A DNA stretch of 64,000 nt, taken from assembly GCF_030295915.1 (NCBI RefSeq), contig NZ_AP027361.1, positions 3,038,001 through 3,102,000 on the forward strand, written 5' to 3'. Below are positions 16,360 to 25,176 of the stretch, in pieces. Source of the stretch: Thalassotalea sediminis (lineage in GTDB: Bacteria > Pseudomonadota > Gammaproteobacteria > Enterobacterales > Alteromonadaceae). Below the pieces are notes generated by a model. The model did no database searches. It was not told the origin of the DNA and saw nothing but the letters and a program-made list of their open reading frames with translations. The position numbers and the translations under genes were made by a program. How positions within the stretch are numbered: position 1 is the stretch's first letter; every line of letters begins with the position of its first letter.

Positions 16360-19155
16360 ATGAGTCTTTATTTAGAATATATCAAAGAAATTGAAAGCCG
16401 TAAGGCCGATTTAGGGCTGGCACCTAAGCCTATCGATAGTGCAGAATTGTTATCAGAAATCATCGCACAAATTAAAGATCAAAACCATGAGCATCGTGAA
16501 GACTCATTAAAGTTCTTCATTTACAACACATTGCCAGGCACAACTAGCGCTGCTGGTGTAAAAGCAAAATTCTTAAAAGAGATTATACTCGGCCAAGAAT
16601 CGGTTAGCGAAATTACACCGGAATTTGCGTTTGAATTACTTTCTCATATGAAAGGTGGCCCTTCAATTGAAGTATTACTTGATTTGGCATTGAGTGATGA
16701 TCCATCGGTTTCTGCACCTGCTGCTGCCGTATTAAAAAGCCAAGTATTCCTCTATGAAGCTGACACTTCACGCTTACAAGCTGCCTATAAAGCTGGTAAC
16801 GCTGTTGCAAAAGACATCCTAGAAAGCTATGCAAAAGCAGAGTTTTTTACAAAACTACCAGATATTGACGAAAAAATTGAAGTAGTAACATATATCGCTG
16901 GTGAAGGTGATATATCAACTGATTTACTTTCTCCTGGTCACCAAGCTCACTCACGTGCTGACCGTGAATTACACGGCAAATGTATGATCACACCAGAAGC
17001 GCAAGATGAAATTAAAGCGTTACAAGCTAAACATCCTGGTGCAAAAGTTATGCTTATTGCCGAAAAAGGTACAATGGGTGTTGGTTCTTCACGTATGTCA
17101 GGTGTTAATAACGTAGCGCTATGGGCAGGCGAGCAAGCATCTCCGTACGTTCCATTCATTAATATTGCACCAGTTGTTGCAGGTACCAACGGTATCGCGC
17201 CTATTTTCTTAACAACCGTTGATGTAACAGGCGGTATTGGTCTAGACCTTAAAAACTGGGTGAAGAAAGTAGATGCAGATGGTAATACAGTCACTGACAA
17301 AAATGGTGACCCAATACTTGAAGAAGCATACTCAGTGGCAACTGGCACCATACTAACTATCGATACAAAAGCGAAGAAGCTTTATAAAGGAGATGAAGAA
17401 TTAGTGGATGTATCTTCTGCATTTACACCGCAAAAAATGGAATTCATGAAAGCTGGTGGTTCTTATGCGGTTACATTTGGTAAGAAGCTTCAAACGCTTG
17501 CTGCTGAAACATTAGGTATTGATGCACCACAAGTGTACGCACCATCGAAAGAAATTTCACATGAAGGTCAAGGCTTAACAGCCGTAGAAAAAATCTTTAA
17601 CCGTAATGCGGTTGGTGTAGCATCTGATACACCACTTCACGCTGGTTCTAACGTTCGTGTTAAAGTGAATATTGTTGGTTCTCAAGATACAACAGGGCCA
17701 ATGACCTGTCAGGAACTAGAAGCAATGGCCGCGTCGACCATTTCACCATTAGTAGACGGTGCATACCAGTCTGGTTGTCACACAGCGTCAGTATGGGATA
17801 GTAAGGCACAAGCAAACATTCCTAAGTTAATGAGCTTCATGAATAACTTTGGCCTTATCACCGCGCGTGATCCAAAAGGTGTTTATCATGCGATGACTGA
17901 TGTTATTCATAAAGTATTGAATGACATCACGGTAGATGATCGTGCAATCATTATTGGTGGTGATTCACATACTCGTATGTCTAAAGGTGTCGCCTTCGGT
18001 GCTGATTCAGGTACGGTTGCTATCGCACTTGCTACTGGTGAATCTGCTATGCCAATTCCTGACTCTGTTAAAGTAGTATTTAAAGGTCATATGAAGTCAC
18101 ACATGGACTTCCGTGATGTTGTTCACGCTACGCAAGCGCAAATGCTTAAACAGTTTGGCGGTGAAAACGTATTCCAAGGTCGTATTATTGAAGTACACAT
18201 TGGCACACTTATGGCTGACCAAGCGTTTACATTTACTGACTGGACAGCAGAAATGAAAGCGAAAGCTTCTATCTGTATCTCAAATGATGAAACGTTGATT
18301 AAGTCAATTGAGTTAGCGAAGAGCCGTATCCAAATCATGATAAACAAAGGTATGGATAACGAAGCTAACATGCTAGCAGGCTTGATCAAGCTAGCTGACA
18401 AACGTATTGAAGAGATTAAATCTGGTGTTCAACCTGCATTATCACCGGATGACAATGCCAAATACTATGCTGAAGTTACAGTCGATTTAGATGCGATCTC
18501 AGAGCCAATGATTGCGGACCCTGATGTAAACAACGACGACGTATCTAAGCGCTACACACATGATGTTATTCGCCCTGTTTCATACTACAAAAACAAACCT
18601 GTTGATTTAGGGTTTGTTGGTTCTTGTATGGTGCACAAAGGCGATATGCAAATCATTGCGCAAATGTTACGTAACCTTGAAAAACAAAATGGCTCAGTTG
18701 AATTTAAAGCGCCATTAGTTGTTGCGCCACCAACTTACAACATTGTTGATGAACTAAAAGCAGAAGGTGATTGGGAAGTATTAGAAAAATACTCTGGTTT
18801 TGTGTTTGACGATGACAAGCCAAAAGGCGAGGCACGTACTAAATATGACAACATCCTTTATCTTGAACGCCCAGGCTGTAACTTATGTATGGGTAACCAA
18901 GAAAAAGCTGAACCAGGTGATACTGTAATCGCCACATCAACACGTTTATTCCAAGGCCGTGTAGTAGCAGATACCGCTGAGAAAAAAGGTGAATCATTGC
19001 TAGGTTCAACGCCATTGGTAGTACTTTCTACGGTATTAGGTCGTTTCCCAACAATGGACGAGTACACAGCAGCTGTTGAAGGTATAGATTTAACTAACTT
19101 CGAACCACCAACAGAAGAAATGAGCACTAAGTACATTCCTGTTAAAGCGGTTTAA
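16360..19155 (+). CDS. acnB: Aconitate hydratase B (bifunctional aconitase / 2-methylisocitrate dehydratase), long form
   Basis: 931 residues. It interconverts citrate and isocitrate in the TCA cycle with a [4Fe-4S] cluster. Cluster ligands are Cys756 (GSCMVHKGD), Cys840 and Cys843 (PGCNLCMGNQ). A helical HEAT-like N-terminal domain (1-160) precedes the swivel domain, the AcnB order. Other motifs are GSSRMSG, GSQDTTGPMT and GGDSHTRMSKG. It is about 66 residues longer than the 865-residue E. coli enzyme and differs strongly around residues 250-390, where an extra stretch (VKKVDADGNTVTDKNGD) occurs, so it belongs to a separate AcnB branch. It is monocistronic with a strong terminator 15 bp after the stop. 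Confidence 0.96.
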   Translation: MSLYLEYIKEIESRKADLGLAPKPIDSAELLSEIIAQIKDQNHEHREDSLKFFIYNTLPGTTSAAGVKAKFLKEIILGQESVSEITPEFAFELLSHMKGGPSIEVLLDLALSDDPSVSAPAAAVLKSQVFLYEADTSRLQAAYKAGNAVAKDILESYAKAEFFTKLPDIDEKIEVVTYIAGEGDISTDLLSPGHQAHSRADRELHGKCMITPEAQDEIKALQAKHPGAKVMLIAEKGTMGVGSSRMSGVNNVALWAGEQASPYVPFINIAPVVAGTNGIAPIFLTTVDVTGGIGLDLKNWVKKVDADGNTVTDKNGDPILEEAYSVATGTILTIDTKAKKLYKGDEELVDVSSAFTPQKMEFMKAGGSYAVTFGKKLQTLAAETLGIDAPQVYAPSKEISHEGQGLTAVEKIFNRNAVGVASDTPLHAGSNVRVKVNIVGSQDTTGPMTCQELEAMAASTISPLVDGAYQSGCHTASVWDSKAQANIPKLMSFMNNFGLITARDPKGVYHAMTDVIHKVLNDITVDDRAIIIGGDSHTRMSKGVAFGADSGTVAIALATGESAMPIPDSVKVVFKGHMKSHMDFRDVVHATQAQMLKQFGGENVFQGRIIEVHIGTLMADQAFTFTDWTAEMKAKASICISNDETLIKSIELAKSRIQIMINKGMDNEANMLAGLIKLADKRIEEIKSGVQPALSPDDNAKYYAEVTVDLDAISEPMIADPDVNNDDVSKRYTHDVIRPVSYYKNKPVDLGFVGSCMVHKGDMQIIAQMLRNLEKQNGSVEFKAPLVVAPPTYNIVDELKAEGDWEVLEKYSGFVFDDDKPKGEARTKYDNILYLERPGCNLCMGNQEKAEPGDTVIATSTRLFQGRVVADTAEKKGESLLGSTPLVVLSTVLGRFPTMDEYTAAVEGIDLTNFEPPTEEMSTKYIPVKAV

Positions 19156-19170
19156 TACATACTTAAACTA

Positions 19171-19200
19171 AAAAGGGTTGCTAAGTAGCAACCCTTTTTT
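19171..19200. terminator. Rho-independent terminator of acnB (bidirectional)
   Basis: AAAAGGGTTGCT-AAGT-AGCAACCCTTTTTT: a stem of about 12 bp with a T-run on the plus strand and the mirror T-run on the minus strand. It ends acnB and could also stop transcription from the small lipoprotein gene at 19357-19686. Confidence 0.92.
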
Positions 19201-19356
19201 ATGTCTTACACTCATCAATGATAATTTATACCTTTCACCCTTTAGCACTTTATTTTTACACTATTCACGATACCAACCTGTGCCGACCAAAAATATAAAC
19301 TTTAGAGCTTAGTACTACTAGTAATAGTTATAAAACGGCAATTCATAAAGTAACGA

Positions 19357-19686
19357 TTATTTTGACGGACACTCAACATTTGCAGCCAAAGAAGGAATAA
19401 TGTAATTGGGGCGTGCTACTCTATCGTCATACTCTTCAACACCTGCTAACACCTCTATCTTAAAGCCATAGGCGTTACATACTTCTAACGACTTTCTGAC
19501 AAGGAATGTTGCCAAACGACTAAAGTGCGTATGCTCTTTAGCACGTACCACAAAATGATAACGTCCATCTTCAAGTAATGACTGCTCAAAATGAACACCG
19601 TGGTCGAAATCGAATTGACTTGAAGACGTGTTACTTGCACAACCAGTAATAAAAATCACAATACAAAAAAGAAAGTACTTAATCAT
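19357..19686 (-). CDS. Small hypothetical lipoprotein
   Basis: 109 residues from the ATG at 19686; an in-frame TTG at 19701 would add five residues. The signal peptide MIKYFLFCIVIFITGC ends with a lipobox-like ITGC, then a short Ser-rich linker (ASNTSSSQ). The mature domain is about 85 residues of mixed alpha/beta with two cysteines (EVCNAYGF and NVECPSK). The pattern RYHFVVRAKEHTHFSRLATFLVRKSLEVC resembles small periplasmic proteins that follow lipoprotein anchors, but I do not recognise a named family. It lies between the acnB terminator and an S9 peptidase gene, whose terminator (19732-19756) separates the two transcripts. Confidence 0.65.
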   Translation of the reverse strand: MIKYFLFCIVIFITGCASNTSSSQFDFDHGVHFEQSLLEDGRYHFVVRAKEHTHFSRLATFLVRKSLEVCNAYGFKIEVLAGVEEYDDRVARPNYIIPSLAANVECPSK

Positions 19687-19731
19687 AGAAATTAACGACA
19701 ATAATATTCAAAATGTATTATTAAGCATAGC

Positions 19732-19756
19732 AAAAAGCCAGCAAAACCGCTGGCTT
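19732..19756 (-). terminator. Rho-independent terminator of the S9 peptidase gene
   Basis: On the minus strand AAGCCAGC-GGTTTT-GCTGGCTT is followed by TTT, 24 bp after the peptidase stop at 19781. Confidence 0.85.
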
Positions 19757-19780
19757 ATTTAATGTAATCAACTAACAAAA

Positions 19781-21718
19781 TTAGTCTAAATGTTCTGCTA
19801 AAAAGCTTTCTATCTGGGAAAAAGCATCAAGCCTATTTTCTTGCTCATCAAGGTAATGTGTGCCCCATTTGTATTCAACATATTTTACATCTACACCTTT
19901 ACTTTTTGCTTGTTCATAGAACTCTGAAGATTGCTTTGTTCTAACTTGCGTATCATGTGTGCCATGTAAAAGTAAAATTGGCGCTTTAATTTTATCTAAA
20001 TTATTGATCGCTGAAAGTGATTTTAATTCAGCTTCTACTTGCTCATTCGTTGGGTCGCCAATGGTATTAACAATATGCGCTCTAATACCACCTTTCCACT
20101 TGTAATCAGTTGTAGCAAGCGTATATAGATCGCTAATACCCGCGATACTAATTATGCAATCGTATTTACCCGGCTGCTGAAACGCTGCTGTTAACGCAGC
20201 ATATCCACCATAGCTGTATCCAGCAAAACACATTTTCGATGAGTCAACTAAATCTTTGCTTAATACCCAATCCACGCCAGCATAAACATCTTGCTGCATT
20301 TTCTTGCCCCACTCAAGGTGCCCAGACGCTTCAAAATTCGAACCAAATCCACCAGAGCCACGATAATTAACCTGCAACACTGCGTAGCCTTTATTACTAA
20401 AAAACTGTACGTAAGGATCAAAATACATGTAATCCCTAACCCCAATTGGTCCACCATGCGGCCAGACAATAAGTGGCGGTTTTTTACTACTAGACGTGTT
20501 GGGTAACGTTAAATAACCAGTTAGATCAACACCATCTTCCGCTTTAAAGTTGATCGGTAACACGTTAGCTAGCGGCTGGTTTTCCAAATATGGATATTGA
20601 CTAAACCAAACACCGCCCGCTTTTTTGGCAAGGTCTAACCAAAAAAACTTTCCCGGGCTATTATCTTTTTGTGCGCTAACGAGCATCTGTTTTCTATCAT
20701 CACTCCAAGTATATATACTGGTATGAAACCCTTTAAAGGTATTTTTCACTAACGTTGAAAGTTGGTTATTTTCATCTTCTAAATAATGATTTTTACGAAA
20801 ATGCTCATAATAATATACACCGACAACTTTACTGCGTTTGCTGTTATATAAAACGCCCTCTAGATCATACTTATCGTGACCATAAAGCATTTTTTCGTAG
20901 CTTGCTGTTGCAATATCGTATAACCATAGGCTTTGTCTACCGGTTTGATAATCCGTCATTACATAAAGCTTACCGTTAACAACCGTTATTGGAGAGAAAG
21001 TCTCACCGGAAAACGCTTTACGCTTGTGCAACAATTGCCACTCGCTTTTGTCATCTTTACGGTACCAAATCGTGCTTACATCCGATTGCGCATGTTCCGT
21101 ACCATAACCAAATACGACATTATCATTTTCATCAGCCACCCAACTATGCACATTGTAGGTATTGGCAAACAGCTTTTCGTAATCGCCGGTATATACATTT
21201 ATTTTATAGACAACATTAGCTTCGTCTCTAACATCAAACGTTTGCAGTAAAACGTGCTGAGGGTCATCTTCTAATAAAGAGACTAAATCAATATCACCCA
21301 TTGCTCGTTTTTCCCAAGGCGCTAATTCTTTAGGGGATTTTACCACTAACTCTCTTAACTCAGTGCCATCGGTATTAATAGAAAAAATACGCGAAAATCG
21401 AAAATATCGATTAACAATTTTTTCTGAATAACTCGCGATAACTAATAACCTTGTATCGTTCACCCAATAAATATCTTCAATACGATCTCGAGATTTTTTA
21501 AGTTGTACTAAAGTAGTAATGTCATTCTTACCAAAATCACTTAAAACAACTGCAGGGCCATTGTCTGAATTAAAAACGGCAGCTACATGCTTGCCGCTTG
21601 GTGATACCGAAGGTAGCTCGATCATCGGTAAATGACCGAATTCTTTGTAGGTCAGTGTATTTTTAGCGTGAACGCTAGAGGAAATAACGATTAAAAGTAT
21701 AAGTGCTCGAAATAGCAT
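19781..21718 (-). CDS. S9 family prolyl oligopeptidase / acylaminoacyl-peptidase-like, secreted
   Basis: 645 residues with a signal peptide (LFRALILLIVISSSVHA). Residues about 25-370 form a beta-propeller, and about 390-645 an alpha/beta-hydrolase domain. The catalytic triad is visible: Ser502 in GYSYGGYAA, Asp589 in LLHGTHDTQV and His621 in GTHYL. The motif WPHGGPIGVRD before the nucleophile forms the oxyanion region of S9C-type enzymes. It probably trims peptides in the periplasm, in keeping with a peptide-scavenging marine lifestyle. It is monocistronic, with its own terminator, and lies downstream of the lpdA terminator. Confidence 0.92.
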   Translation of the reverse strand: MLFRALILLIVISSSVHAKNTLTYKEFGHLPMIELPSVSPSGKHVAAVFNSDNGPAVVLSDFGKNDITTLVQLKKSRDRIEDIYWVNDTRLLVIASYSEKIVNRYFRFSRIFSINTDGTELRELVVKSPKELAPWEKRAMGDIDLVSLLEDDPQHVLLQTFDVRDEANVVYKINVYTGDYEKLFANTYNVHSWVADENDNVVFGYGTEHAQSDVSTIWYRKDDKSEWQLLHKRKAFSGETFSPITVVNGKLYVMTDYQTGRQSLWLYDIATASYEKMLYGHDKYDLEGVLYNSKRSKVVGVYYYEHFRKNHYLEDENNQLSTLVKNTFKGFHTSIYTWSDDRKQMLVSAQKDNSPGKFFWLDLAKKAGGVWFSQYPYLENQPLANVLPINFKAEDGVDLTGYLTLPNTSSSKKPPLIVWPHGGPIGVRDYMYFDPYVQFFSNKGYAVLQVNYRGSGGFGSNFEASGHLEWGKKMQQDVYAGVDWVLSKDLVDSSKMCFAGYSYGGYAALTAAFQQPGKYDCIISIAGISDLYTLATTDYKWKGGIRAHIVNTIGDPTNEQVEAELKSLSAINNLDKIKAPILLLHGTHDTQVRTKQSSEFYEQAKSKGVDVKYVEYKWGTHYLDEQENRLDAFSQIESFLAEHLD

Positions 21719-21791
21719 TGCCTATTCCATCCTTGAAATATAAATTTACATTTATGCAACATACTACAGTATCTAATTGCTTTTGCACGCT

Positions 21792-21849
21792 TTTCTTAGC
21801 TCATAAAAAAAGCAGCGTAAATACGCTGCTTTTTTTATGAGCTAAGAAA
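21792..21849. terminator. Very long perfect-stem terminator after lpdA
   Basis: A perfect inverted repeat with 28-base arms and a 2-base centre (axis at 21820/21821), 7 bp beyond the lpdA stop. Its core is AGCAGCGTA-AA-TACGCTGCT bordered by seven A and seven T, so both strands read as GC stem plus T-run. It ends the pyruvate dehydrogenase transcript on the minus strand; the outer 12-base arms (TTTCTTAGCTCA) extend it far beyond an ordinary terminator. Confidence 0.93.
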
Positions 21850-21856
21850 CTAACAA

Positions 21857-23287
21857 TTATTTCTTTTTCTTAACCGCTTTTGGGTTAGGTAAATCAGTAA
21901 TTGAGCCTTCGAAAATTTCTGCGGCAAGGCCAATTGATTCATTTAACGTTGGGTGAGCATGTATAGTTAAACCAACATCTTCGGCATCCGCGCCCATTTC
22001 AACTGCTAAGCAAATTTCACCTAACATTTCACCTGCGTTGATACCAACAATAGCACCACCAAGTACACGACCCGTTTCTTTTTCAAAGATCATTTTAGTT
22101 TTACCTTCAGTACGTGCTGAGGCAATAGCTCGACCAGATGCAGCCCAAGGGAAGTTAGCAACTTCAATATTTAGACCTTCTTCTTTTGCTTCACGTTCAG
22201 TAATACCAACCCACGCCATTTCTGGATCTGTATATGCAATTGACGGGATACAACGTGGGTCAAACACATGCTTCTTACCTGCAATTACTTCTGCTGCAAC
22301 ATGCGCTTCATGTACAGCCTTATGCGCAAGCATTGGCTGACCTACTACATCACCAATAGCGAAGATGTGATTAACGTTTGTACGTAATTCATTTGATACA
22401 TTAATAAAACCACGCTCATCAACGTTAACACCTGCTTTGTCAGCACCTACTAGATGACCATTAGGTTTACGACCAACCGCCACAAGGATCTTGTCATAAC
22501 GAACTTGACCTTCTGGTGCATTCTTGCCTTCAAACGTCACATATAAACCATCATCTTTAGCTTCTACTGCAACAACTTTAGTTGAAAGCATGATGTTAAA
22601 TTTCTTCTTATTGTACTTAGTGTAGATTTGTACAATATCTTTATCCGCTGCAGGTACTAATTGATCAGCAAATTCTACCACTGATACATTAGAACCAAGT
22701 GCACTGTATACCGTTCCCATTTCTAAACCGATAATACCGCCACCTAGTACAAGCATTTCTTCTGGAACGTCTTGAAGTTCAAGAGCACCTGTAGAATCAA
22801 TAACACGCGGATCGTCATTTGGAATGAAAGGTAAATCGATGACTGAAGAACCACACGCGATGATTGCATTATCAAATGAAATAGTCGTTTTACCGTCTGC
22901 ACCTTCTACTTCAACAGTTTTGTCAGAGGTAAACTTTCCGAAACCAGTTACCGTTTTAACTTTACGTGCTTTAGACATACCACCTAAACCATTTGTCAGT
23001 TGACCAATAACACTTTCTTTCCAACTTCTAATTTTATCTAAATCAATTTCTGGTTTACCAAAAGTAACACCGTGCGAAGCCATTTCTGCTGCGTCATCGA
23101 TAACTTTAGCGACATGAAGTAATGCTTTAGAAGGAATACAACCTACATTTAAACATACGCCACCTAATGTCTCACGGCTTTCAACTAATACTACATCTAA
23201 GCCTAAATCAGCCGCACGGAATGCCGCTGAATAACCGCCAGGACCTGCACCTAAAACGACTACTTGAGTCTTAATTTCGTTACTCAT
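21857..23287 (-). CDS. lpdA: Dihydrolipoamide dehydrogenase (E3)
   Basis: 476 residues. This FAD enzyme reoxidises lipoyl groups of the pyruvate and 2-oxoglutarate dehydrogenase complexes with NAD+. Motifs: FAD fold VVLGAGPGGYSAAFRA, redox disulfide GGVCLNVGCIPSK (about 43-55), NAD fold GGGIIGLEMG, second FAD contact FAIGDVVG, and C-terminal catalytic HAHPTLNES. The tail is lysine-rich (PKAVKKKK). It lies 200 bp after aceF on the same strand, so cotranscription is likely, as in E. coli, though an own promoter in the gap is possible. Confidence 0.97.
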   Translation of the reverse strand: MSNEIKTQVVVLGAGPGGYSAAFRAADLGLDVVLVESRETLGGVCLNVGCIPSKALLHVAKVIDDAAEMASHGVTFGKPEIDLDKIRSWKESVIGQLTNGLGGMSKARKVKTVTGFGKFTSDKTVEVEGADGKTTISFDNAIIACGSSVIDLPFIPNDDPRVIDSTGALELQDVPEEMLVLGGGIIGLEMGTVYSALGSNVSVVEFADQLVPAADKDIVQIYTKYNKKKFNIMLSTKVVAVEAKDDGLYVTFEGKNAPEGQVRYDKILVAVGRKPNGHLVGADKAGVNVDERGFINVSNELRTNVNHIFAIGDVVGQPMLAHKAVHEAHVAAEVIAGKKHVFDPRCIPSIAYTDPEMAWVGITEREAKEEGLNIEVANFPWAASGRAIASARTEGKTKMIFEKETGRVLGGAIVGINAGEMLGEICLAVEMGADAEDVGLTIHAHPTLNESIGLAAEIFEGSITDLPNPKAVKKKK

Positions 23288-23373
23288 GCTAACCTCAATT
23301 CACTTGTTGTTTGGTCACTTGCCACTCAATTTATACTAAAAAGCCACAAGTATTTATTCATTTGATTTTTCTG

Positions 23374-23472
23374 GCTCGAAGTTTACTTAAACTCGAGCTA
23401 AATCGCCATCTTTAATCGTAATTTCTAAGACCAAAGTAGCAGAAAGTAACCAACATAATGTTGATTACTTTC
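23374..23472 (-). other. Two hairpins in the aceF-lpdA spacer
   Basis: The 200-bp spacer has no gene but two clear hairpins. 23442-23472 pairs two 15-base arms (GAAAGTAACCAACAT with ATGTTGATTACTTTC) with one mismatch around a single base, 16 nt after the aceF stop. 23374-23398 pairs GCTCG-A-AGTTTA with TAAACT-CGAGC around CT. Neither is followed by a T-run on the minus strand, so they look like mRNA processing or stabilising elements rather than terminators. Function is inferred. Confidence 0.6.
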
Positions 23473-23487
23473 ATTTGCCATAAGCTA

Positions 23488-25155
23488 TTACAATATAAGT
23501 TTTCGTATATCACTCATTACAGAAGCTAAATGCACAGTAAAGCGAGCAGCTAATGCGCCATCAATTACGCGATGATCATAAGACATCGACAATGGTAACA
23601 TTAACTTAGGCTCAAATTCTTTACCGTTCCATTTCGGCTTCATTTCAGATTTAGACACGCCTAATATCGCAACTTCAGGAGCATTAACGATAGGCGTAAA
23701 TGCCGTACCACCAATACCGCCAAGGCTTGAAATTGTAAAACAACCGCCTTGCATATCAGCCGCTTTGAGTTTGCCTTCACGCGCCTTAACGCTAATTTCA
23801 AGAAGCTCTTTAGACAATTCATAAATGCCTTTTTTATCGACATCACGCACTACTGGCACGACCAACCCATTCGGCGTATCTACTGCAACACCAATATGCA
23901 CATATTTCTTTAAGATCAAGCTTTCGCCATCTTCACTTAAACTTGCATTAAAGGTAGGGAAAGCTTTAAGCGCATCTGCTGCTGCCTTCATAATAAAGAC
24001 TAACGGCGTAATTTTAAAACCAAGTTTTTGTTTTTCACAAACAACGTTTTGTTCTTTGCGGAAAGCTTCAACATTGGTGATATCAGCTTCATCAAACTGT
24101 GTAACATGTGGAATCGTTACCCAGTTTTTATGCAAAAACGGCCCTGATATTTTTTGAATACGCGATAACTCTTTGGTTTCAATTTCACCAAACTTCGAGA
24201 AATCAACAGGTTTACTCGCTACAACTTGTAAGCCACCTGTACCACCGGCAACAGCATTTGACCCTGTTGCTTTAGGACGAGAGAGTTCATATTTTACGTA
24301 AGACTGTACATCTTCTTTTAAAATACGTCCTTTGCGTCCCGTACCTTTTACCAGAGATAAATCAACACCAAATTCGCGAGCAATACGACGAATTGATGGT
24401 GAGGTAAATATTTTACCCGTTGCTTTAAACTCGCCAGCAGAAGGGTGATGAGGTACTGGTGCACTTTTCTTCTGAGGCTCTGGTTCAGGAGCAGCCGGCT
24501 TTTCTTCAGCAGGAGCTGGTGCAGCAGGTTGTTCTATCGCCGCTGGCGCACCACTGTTGGTTTCAAGTTTAACAACTAACGCGCCTTGGCCGACTTTATC
24601 GCCAACACTAATGAATACTTCTTTAACAATACCAGCATGCGATGAAGGTACATCCATCGTTGCTTTATCTGTTTCTAACGTAATCAAGCCATCTTCTTCT
24701 TGAACTTCATCACCAACAGAAACAAGGACATCAATAACGTCAACTTCACCGTCTTCGCCAATATCAGGCACAAGTACGTCAATCACCTCACTACCACCTG
24801 CAGTAGCTGATTGTGCTTCGCTTTCAGCAGGTTTTTCTTCCGCTTCAGGAGCTGGTGTTGGCGCTTGTTCAGGTTCGCTTTTTGGTTCCGCTTCATCAGC
24901 GGGTGCTTCATTTACACCTGCTGTTTTTAATTCACCAATAACATCGCCTTCTTTAATTTTGTCACCAACATTTACACTAAGTGAGGCAAGTTCACCTGCC
25001 ATTGGTGCGGGTATATCCATCGACGCTTTATCAGTCTCAACGGTTACAATACCTTCGTCAGCTTCTAATGTATCGCCAACAGCAACACATATTTCTATTA
25101 CTTCAACTTCATCGCCACCTACATCTGGGACTAGAATTTGTTGAACATCAGACAT
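23488..25155 (-). CDS. aceF: Pyruvate dehydrogenase E2, dihydrolipoyl acetyltransferase
   Basis: 555 residues. It moves the acetyl group from E1 to CoA in the pyruvate dehydrogenase core. Two lipoyl domains are present, with lysines Lys43 (ETDKASM) and Lys164 (ETDKATM), whereas E. coli E2 has three. Pro/Ala/Glu-rich linkers separate them (about 82-120 and 205-240). The E1/E3-binding domain (about 250-290, [16 protein letters not shown]) and catalytic domain follow, with His528 and Asp532 in [10 protein letters not shown]. The gene starts 21 bp after aceE. The linkers match the flexible arms typical of E2. Confidence 0.97.
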   Translation of the reverse strand: MSDVQQILVPDVGGDEVEVIEICVAVGDTLEADEGIVTVETDKASMDIPAPMAGELASLSVNVGDKIKEGDVIGELKTAGVNEAPADEAEPKSEPEQAPTPAPEAEEKPAESEAQSATAGGSEVIDVLVPDIGEDGEVDVIDVLVSVGDEVQEEDGLITLETDKATMDVPSSHAGIVKEVFISVGDKVGQGALVVKLETNSGAPAAIEQPAAPAPAEEKPAAPEPEPQKKSAPVPHHPSAGEFKATGKIFTSPSIRRIAREFGVDLSLVKGTGRKGRILKEDVQSYVKYELSRPKATGSNAVAGGTGGLQVVASKPVDFSKFGEIETKELSRIQKISGPFLHKNWVTIPHVTQFDEADITNVEAFRKEQNVVCEKQKLGFKITPLVFIMKAAADALKAFPTFNASLSEDGESLILKKYVHIGVAVDTPNGLVVPVVRDVDKKGIYELSKELLEISVKAREGKLKAADMQGGCFTISSLGGIGGTAFTPIVNAPEVAILGVSKSEMKPKWNGKEFEPKLMLPLSMSYDHRVIDGALAARFTVHLASVMSDIRKLIL

Positions 25156-25176
25156 AATCTTCTCCTCTAGTCCTAA

